A stretch of 27,106 nucleotides of DNA from an uncultured Clostridium sp. (GTDB lineage: Bacteria; Bacillota; Clostridia; TANB77; CAG-508). The stretch covers positions 1-27,106 of the forward strand of contig USOV01000011.1 of assembly GCA_900556455.1 (NCBI GenBank), given 5' to 3'. A program made the translations under genes and the position numbers. A model generated the notes under the pieces. It was not told the origin of the DNA, ran no database searches, and saw only the letters and a list, made by a program, of their open reading frames with translations. Of the stretch, positions 22,769 to 27,106 are shown piece by piece; within the stretch, counting starts at the first letter, position 1, and each line of letters starts with the position of its first letter.

Positions 22769-24112
22769 CTAATCTTTTTTTAACAAAACTTTATTGCAAA
22801 CTCTTCCAATGCCAATTGACATAAATGCAAACATTACAAGTCCACCTAAAACAGGTATTTTAGAAACTAGGCATAAAGCTAAAGCAATTAAACCAGTTGT
22901 TAAATATAAATTGTATTTGTCTTTTAATAGCAATGCAATATCTAAAACAAATATTGGAATAGCCATAAATAGTAAGAATAAGTAAGTAAATATTAATGCA
23001 AAACTTAATGTTACACCAATTTGTAAAAGCATTAAAAGTATTGCAACAAATATTACTACTAAGAAACTAAGTAATCCAATACCTAATGAAATAAATACAT
23101 TTTTTACAGTTATTTCATGAGTTGTATCTTTGTAATTTTTATTAATTAAGTTAAATACTAAAACAATAGCTAAAACATAAACAACAAATGCAATTAAATT
23201 TACAATAAAAGATTTAAAATTAAAGTCAGATTCGTTATCAATTTTTTCTATGTATTTAGAATAATTTACGTCACCTTTAACAATCTCATTTCCAATTTGC
23301 ATTTCTTCTTCAGTAGAGTAAGCTAAATTTCCAGCAATTAAACAATCTACATTTTCATCATCTTTATACTCTACAAAATTTAATTTTTTAGAATTTATTT
23401 TAGCATCTCCGTCAATTTCGCCAGAAAAATTAAACTCATGAGCATCAGCTTCTAAATTTCCATATAATAAGAAATCTGAATTTGTTGTAACCATTTTTGA
23501 TGAAATACAAGCATTTCTGTGTATTACAGAGCTTAAAGTAACATTTTCAGCACTTACATTTAAATCTTTAGAAATTGCACCATAATAATTCATAGTAAAG
23601 TCGGCAGATGTAGCATAAACACTATTTCCAACTCTACCATTTAAAAGAATTTCTGAACCAACTGCGAAAAGATTTCCATAAACAGAAGATGATTTCTGTA
23701 TATCAATTTTTTTAGCTACGATATATAAATCCCCATTAATTTCTGAACCAGGTTCTAAAACAAATTCATTACAAACTATAAAAACATTTCCTCTTACAGT
23801 TGCATGAGAATTTATAGATTCAATAGAAGATGAACCGTCTTTTGAAATTGCATTTGAATATGTTACATTAGATTTTAAACGGGCAGTATCACAAACTACA
23901 TATAAATTACCTTCAACATAAGCGGTATCTAACATTTCAAATTTACTAGCAGCAGTAAAAACATTTCCAGAAACTTCTGAATCTAAAGTATAGGTTTCAT
24001 CACCACTATAAATGTCTGAATTCACTTTTAAAGTATCTAAATTTGTAGCAAAAACTGATGAAGTAAGTACAAAAAATAAAATAAAAAATAAAATAAGAAT
24101 TTTACGTTTCAA
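22769..24112 (-). CDS. Exported membrane protein with bactofilin-like repeats
   Basis: A 447-aa protein. A signal peptide (1-22, KRKILILFFILFFVLTSSVFA) is followed by a repetitive extracytoplasmic region (about 25-290) of short beta-strand repeats with recurring GNVF, GNLY, GDLY, GNLF and GDAK steps about 20-30 residues apart, typical of bactofilin-like/polymer-forming beta-helices. The C-terminal third (about 300-440) has four or five hydrophobic helices. The combination suggests a surface beta-helix anchored in the membrane, perhaps a sensor or scaffold; function is not known. It starts with TTG at 24112-24110, with a perfect AAGGAGG 8 bases upstream and a good promoter. Two CGG trinucleotides on the coding strand are out of frame. 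Confidence 0.82.
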   Translation of the reverse strand: MKRKILILFFILFFVLTSSVFATNLDTLKVNSDIYSGDETYTLDSEVSGNVFTAASKFEMLDTAYVEGNLYVVCDTARLKSNVTYSNAISKDGSSSIESINSHATVRGNVFIVCNEFVLEPGSEINGDLYIVAKKIDIQKSSSVYGNLFAVGSEILLNGRVGNSVYATSADFTMNYYGAISKDLNVSAENVTLSSVIHRNACISSKMVTTNSDFLLYGNLEADAHEFNFSGEIDGDAKINSKKLNFVEYKDDENVDCLIAGNLAYSTEEEMQIGNEIVKGDVNYSKYIEKIDNESDFNFKSFIVNLIAFVVYVLAIVLVFNLINKNYKDTTHEITVKNVFISLGIGLLSFLVVIFVAILLMLLQIGVTLSFALIFTYLFLLFMAIPIFVLDIALLLKDKYNLYLTTGLIALALCLVSKIPVLGGLVMFAFMSIGIGRVCNKVLLKKD

Positions 24113-24142
24113 AATAAAAACCTCCTTAAAAATTATATTAAT

Positions 24143-24171
24143 AATATATAATTTAATGAAAAAAAAGTCAA
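24143..24171 (-). promoter_or_regulatory. Promoter of the bactofilin-like gene
   Basis: Minus strand TTGACT (24171-24166), 17-base spacer, TATATT (24148-24143). It lies about 30 bases before the TTG start, with the AAGGAGG site between. Confidence 0.65.
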
Positions 24172-24247
24172 TAAAAAATCGATTTATTAGGGCAATTTTA
24201 TTGTGTACTATATTACAAATAAAGCTTGCAAAAAAACAATAATTTTA

Positions 24248-24277
24248 TTGTATAAAATTTTATGCTTATGATATAAT
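24248..24277 (+). promoter_or_regulatory. Promoter of the nuclease gene
   Basis: TTGTAT (24248-24253), 18-base spacer, TATAAT (24272-24277) with extended TG at 24269-24270. Start would be near 24284, giving a very short leader that just contains GGGGGT before ATG 24303. Confidence 0.65.
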
Positions 24278-24302
24278 TTAGAAAAATATGGGGGTAAAAA
24301 TA

Positions 24303-25505
24303 ATGGATGATTTTTTATTAATGGTGTGGATCTTATCATTAATTGGAACTAGCTTAGGAGGAATAAATTTATTTAGGGCAAAACGCAATAAAAAAACAAA
24401 ATTTACAATAAAACAATCTAAAACATTACTTTGGGCATCTTTAATTGTTTTACTTGTAAATATTATTGTAACAGGGGTAACAGTTCCACCGTCAGAAAAC
24501 ACAAGTAATAATATAATAAATAATGTAGGGCAAGAGAATATTGCAGAAAATATAATAGAAAGTAATACAGCAAAAGATTTTGCAGAAATTAAAAAACAAG
24601 AACTTTCTAATATACCTACATATACAAGTGAGCCATATGTTGTCATAAATGGAAATATTCCATTTTTCAATGATGACGATTTAACAACTACTTCATATGA
24701 AAGTTATAGTGAACTAGATAGTTTAGGACGTTGTGGCGTTGCAGTATCAAACATTGGAAAAGACATAATGCCTACAGAAGAAAGAGGAGAAATAGGAAAT
24801 ATAAAACCAACTGGTTGGCATACGGTTAAATATAATGGAATTGATGGAAATTATTTATATAATAGATGCCATTTAATTGGTTATCAATTAACTGCAGAAA
24901 ATGCAAATGAAAAAAATTTAATAACAGGAACTAGATACATGAATGTACAAGGGATGCTTCCTTTTGAAAACATGGTAGCAGAATATATAGAACAAACTAA
25001 CAATCATGTGTTATATAGAGTAACACCAATATTTGAAGGAGATAATTTATTAGCATCAGGAGTGTTAATAGAGGCAAAATCTGTAGAAGATAAGGGGAAG
25101 GGAATACAATTTAATGTGTATTGTTATAATGTTCAACCAGGAATTGAAATAAATTATGCTACAGGAGAAAGCTCAGGACCTGAATATACAGGTTCTACAA
25201 CCAATAATACAAATACTACAAGTAATTCTAACACTTCAAGTTCAACAAGTAATATTTCTAGTTCGACTAATGAAAATAGTTCAAGCAATTTAGGAACAGT
25301 AATAGAAACAAAACCAGAGGAAACAGCCACAAATAATAATGATATTACGGAAAGTTATGTATTAAATACAAATACAAAAAAATTTCATAAACCTAGCTGT
25401 AGTAGTGCTGCTAAAATTAGTAATAAAAATAGGCAAGACTACTATGGTAGCAGAAGTGATTTAATATCCCAAGGATATGAACCATGTAAAAATTGTAATC
25501 CATAA
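24303..25505 (+). CDS. DNA/RNA non-specific endonuclease (DNA-entry nuclease type), membrane-anchored
   Basis: A 400-aa protein. Two N-terminal hydrophobic segments (about 5-22 and 42-62) anchor it, and the nuclease domain follows (about 130-285). It carries YNRCHLIGYQLTAENAN with the likely catalytic His190, then NLITGTRYMNVQGM, as in streptococcal EndA-like and Bacillus DNA-entry nucleases. A Ser/Thr/Asn-rich linker (about 290-345) leads to a C-terminal Cys-rich module (KKFHKPSCSSAAKI, then GYEPCKNCNP) that looks metal-binding. It presumably degrades or processes DNA outside the membrane; with dprA in the same window a link to DNA uptake is possible but not shown. Start ATG 24303 is chosen for GGGGGT at 24289-24294; ATG 24288 has no site. 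Confidence 0.9.
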   Translation: MDDFLLMVWILSLIGTSLGGINLFRAKRNKKTKFTIKQSKTLLWASLIVLLVNIIVTGVTVPPSENTSNNIINNVGQENIAENIIESNTAKDFAEIKKQELSNIPTYTSEPYVVINGNIPFFNDDDLTTTSYESYSELDSLGRCGVAVSNIGKDIMPTEERGEIGNIKPTGWHTVKYNGIDGNYLYNRCHLIGYQLTAENANEKNLITGTRYMNVQGMLPFENMVAEYIEQTNNHVLYRVTPIFEGDNLLASGVLIEAKSVEDKGKGIQFNVYCYNVQPGIEINYATGESSGPEYTGSTTNNTNTTSNSNTSSSTSNISSSTNENSSSNLGTVIETKPEETATNNNDITESYVLNTNTKKFHKPSCSSAAKISNKNRQDYYGSRSDLISQGYEPCKNCNP

Positions 25506-25618
25506 TATTGGACGGATTGGTTTGACCACCTACACCCGAAACCACCTCATTTTTGTGAACAATTACGCAATAAATATCATAAAATATACTATACGTTAGA
25601 AAAAGGAGGAAAAAATTA

Positions 25619-25966
25619 ATGTATAGAAATTATATGCAAAAGAGAGGCTGTAATTGTGGATGTAATAATAGTGAAAACAATGACTATATGCAAGAAGCAT
25701 GTTCAGATGTTGTAAATTATAATAACATGTATGATGAATGTGCCTGTGGGTTTGATGAAGAATATAATTATTTTCCAGAAAATCCTATGTTTGGCCAAAG
25801 CTATGTTCCTATCCAAAGAATGGATAAAACATTTATTCCAAGTGTTGGACTAAAAATGGGAACAATATTTCCAGAATTAGTTAGCCCTTATATGCCGGGT
25901 CAAAGTCAGAGAGAAATAGAGTATATTAAAAATACAAATCAGATAAAAGAGGGGTGCAATGGCTAA
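25619..25966 (+). CDS. cotJA: Spore coat-associated protein CotJA
   Basis: A 115-aa protein with an N-terminal Cys/Asn-rich tail (about 1-50) and the CotJA core: PMFGQSYVPIQRMDKTFIPSVGLKMGTIFPELVSPYMPG split across residues 56-95. CotJ proteins are assembled into the spore coat from the mother cell. RBS AAAAGGAGG at 25603-25611. An upstream ACTATACG at 25588-25595 faintly resembles a sigma-E -10 element, as expected for cotJ, but the -35 match is poor. The stop overlaps the cotJB start as TAATG. Confidence 0.88.
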   Translation: MYRNYMQKRGCNCGCNNSENNDYMQEACSDVVNYNNMYDECACGFDEEYNYFPENPMFGQSYVPIQRMDKTFIPSVGLKMGTIFPELVSPYMPGQSQREIEYIKNTNQIKEGCNG

Positions 25967-26292
25967 TGGAAGATAATGAAAGAAAAGATTGCTCATGTGG
26001 AGACAATAATATGGTTAGGAAAAATAGTAACATGGGAAGAGACAATTGTGAAAGAGAGCAAATGCTAATGCAAATTAGGAAACTAAACTTTGCAGTAATT
26101 GAATTAGGATTATACTTAAATACACACCCAGAGGACCAAAAGGCGTTGTGCTTACACAGGAAATATGCAAAAGAACTAAAAGAATTAATGGATAAATATC
26201 AAAAGGTTTATGGACCTCTTTCTATTTATTATCCATGTAATAAATGGAGATGGCTAGAGGAACCTTGGCCATGGGAAAGGGGGAACAATTAG
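25966..26292 (+). CDS. cotJB: Spore coat protein CotJB
   Basis: A 108-aa protein with the CotJB core REQMLMQIRKLNFAVIELGL, YLNTHPEDQKAL and a Trp-rich C-terminus (WRWLEEPWPWE). Start ATG 25966 is favoured over GTG 25954: AGAGGGG lies about 11 bases before it and it overlaps the cotJA stop by one base. The N-terminal Cys/Asn-rich extension (about 1-25) resembles that of CotJA. The cotJC gene follows 3 bases after its stop. Confidence 0.88.
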   Translation: MEDNERKDCSCGDNNMVRKNSNMGRDNCEREQMLMQIRKLNFAVIELGLYLNTHPEDQKALCLHRKYAKELKELMDKYQKVYGPLSIYYPCNKWRWLEEPWPWERGNN

Positions 26293-26295
26293 AAT

Positions 26296-26889
26296 ATGTG
26301 GACTTATAACAAAGTATTAGAATATCCAATAAAAATAAAAAATAGAAATCCTAAACTTGCAGGAATGATAATATCTCAATATGGAGGACCAGATGGGGAA
26401 TTAGGGGCATCTCTTAGATATTTAAGCCAACGTTTTGGAATGCCAGACCAAAAATCAAAAGCAATATTAAATGATATAGGTACTGAAGAATTGGCCCATT
26501 TGGAAATGGTTGGAACTCTAGTTCATCAATTAACAGATGGTTGTTCAGCAGAAGAAATGAAAAATGCAGGAGTGGGACCATATTATACAGACCATGGTTG
26601 GGGTGTATATCCACAAGCAGCAGCAGGATGGCCATGGAATGCAGCAACAATAGCTGTTAAAGGAGACCCAATAGCAGACCTTCAGGAAGATCTAGCAGCA
26701 GAACAAAAAGCAAGAGCAACTTATGAAAAGTTAATAGATTTATGTGCAGATGAAAAAGATGTAGTAGATGTATTAAGATTCTTAAGAGAAAGAGAAGTAG
26801 CTCATTTCCAAAGATTTGGAGAAGCATTAAGAGGGGTACAAGACAAGTTAGCAGAAAAGAAATTTTATATGGGTGACAATAATTGTTAA
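26296..26889 (+). CDS. cotJC: CotJC, manganese-catalase-like spore coat protein
   Basis: Ferritin-fold dimanganese catalase family member, 197 aa, that would break down hydrogen peroxide in the spore coat. Candidate metal ligands are all present: Glu35 (GELGASL), Glu65 and His68 (GTEELAHLEM), Glu136 (LAAEQKAR) and His170 (REVAHFQRF). The C-terminal extension of long catalases is absent, as usual for CotJC. RBS AAAGGGGG at 26277-26284 before ATG 26296. Third gene of the cotJABC operon, ending at a strong terminator. Confidence 0.95.
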   Translation: MWTYNKVLEYPIKIKNRNPKLAGMIISQYGGPDGELGASLRYLSQRFGMPDQKSKAILNDIGTEELAHLEMVGTLVHQLTDGCSAEEMKNAGVGPYYTDHGWGVYPQAAAGWPWNAATIAVKGDPIADLQEDLAAEQKARATYEKLIDLCADEKDVVDVLRFLREREVAHFQRFGEALRGVQDKLAEKKFYMGDNNC

Positions 26890-26900
26890 TATAGAAAAAA

Positions 26901-26937
26901 CAAAACAAGCATTGCTGTTTAGGCAGTGCTTGTTTTG
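26901..26937 (+). terminator. Terminator of cotJABC
   Basis: A 15-bp stem (26901-26915 with 26923-26937, one G-T pair) with a 7-base loop and a T-rich right arm, 11 bases after the cotJC stop. Confidence 0.85.
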
Positions 26938-27017
26938 CGTAATAGAAGGTTTTAGTAAAACATTATTTTACACATCATTAACATATATACATAACCTGTG
27001 AAATTTTTAAAATTTTA

Positions 27018-27046
27018 TTGCAAATCAATTAAATATATTGTATAAT
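27018..27046 (+). promoter_or_regulatory. Promoter of the tRNA-Leu gene
   Basis: TTGCAA (27018-27023), 17-base spacer, TATAAT (27041-27046). The predicted start near 27053 is 8 bases before the mature 5' end of the tRNA. Confidence 0.8.
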
Positions 27047-27060
27047 AACAAACGTGATTA

Positions 27061-27106
27061 GCCGATGTGGCGGAACTGGCAGACGCACATGACTCAAAAT
27101 CATGCG
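27061..27106 (+). tRNA. tRNA-Leu (anticodon CAA), 5' part, truncated by window edge
   Basis: The 5' acceptor strand GCCGATG is followed by a D-arm (GGCGGAACTGGCAGACGC) and the anticodon stem-loop CATGA-CTCAAAA-TCATG with anticodon CAA, which reads UUG leucine codons. The variable and T arms lie beyond the window. Confidence 0.93.

Noticed and set aside
1..27106. CRISPR array, prophage, insertion sequence or integrase
   Set aside because: No regularly spaced direct repeats, transposase, integrase or phage structural genes were found in the window.

Overview
This window is about 27 kb of AT-rich DNA (roughly 30% GC by eye) from a low-GC, probably endospore-forming, gut-type member of the Clostridia. 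Evidence for that is the cotJA-cotJB-cotJC spore-coat cluster, Firmicutes-style Shine-Dalgarno sites and promoters, a RelA/SpoT-type Rel, and a Gram-positive wall-synthesis gene set. It is bracketed by two partial tRNA genes: the 3' half of a probable tRNA-Gln at the left edge and the 5' half of a tRNA-Leu (anticodon CAA) at the right edge.

Layout. (1) 1-470: tRNA end, its terminator, and a self-contained cassette with promoter, 75-codon gene of unusually high GC (about 48%) and terminator. (2) 652-2447: a 65-aa hypothetical protein and a HExxH metalloprotease-like protein. (3) 2524-3385, minus strand: an RluA-family pseudouridine synthase with an apparently leaderless mRNA, divergent from folD. 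(4) 3505-7840: folD, dprA and a class A penicillin-binding protein. (5) 7986-16319: a tightly packed run of dCMP deaminase, FemX-like aminoacyltransferase, alanine-racemase-like protein, DUF1189-like membrane protein, ftsH, AI-2E-family transporter, inorganic pyrophosphatase and TPR protein. (6) 16467-17270: uppP. (7) 17449-22725: recJ, rel, a metallo-beta-lactamase-fold hydrolase and a ribulose-phosphate-3-epimerase-like gene. (8) 22769-24112, minus strand: a secreted/membrane protein with bactofilin-like repeats. (9) 24303-25505: a DNA-entry-type nuclease. (10) 25619-26889: cotJABC.

Main discovery. Four genes (metalloprotease-like, rluA-like, dprA, alr-like) appear broken by +1 frameshifts, five events in all. 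Every event sits exactly on an in-frame CGG codon, and omitting the C (reading CGG-N as GGN, Gly) restores the reading frame. In rluA, dprA (twice) and alr it also restores family-typical C-terminal sequence: GDGKYG, VPGN, KGSNELLKEGA and VGD. By manual scan these five are the only in-frame CGG codons in the window, while about thirty CGG trinucleotides occur out of frame in coding regions and CGU, CGC and CGA are used as ordinary Arg codons. The alr site was found by looking for CGG codons, not for a broken gene; its restored frame ends in TAATG, overlapping the next start codon. The simplest reading is that CGG is not a normal Arg codon in this organism but is decoded with a +1 shift, either by skipping one base or as a four-base CGGN glycine codon. 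This is inference from one window and needs genome-wide, read-level and protein-level confirmation.
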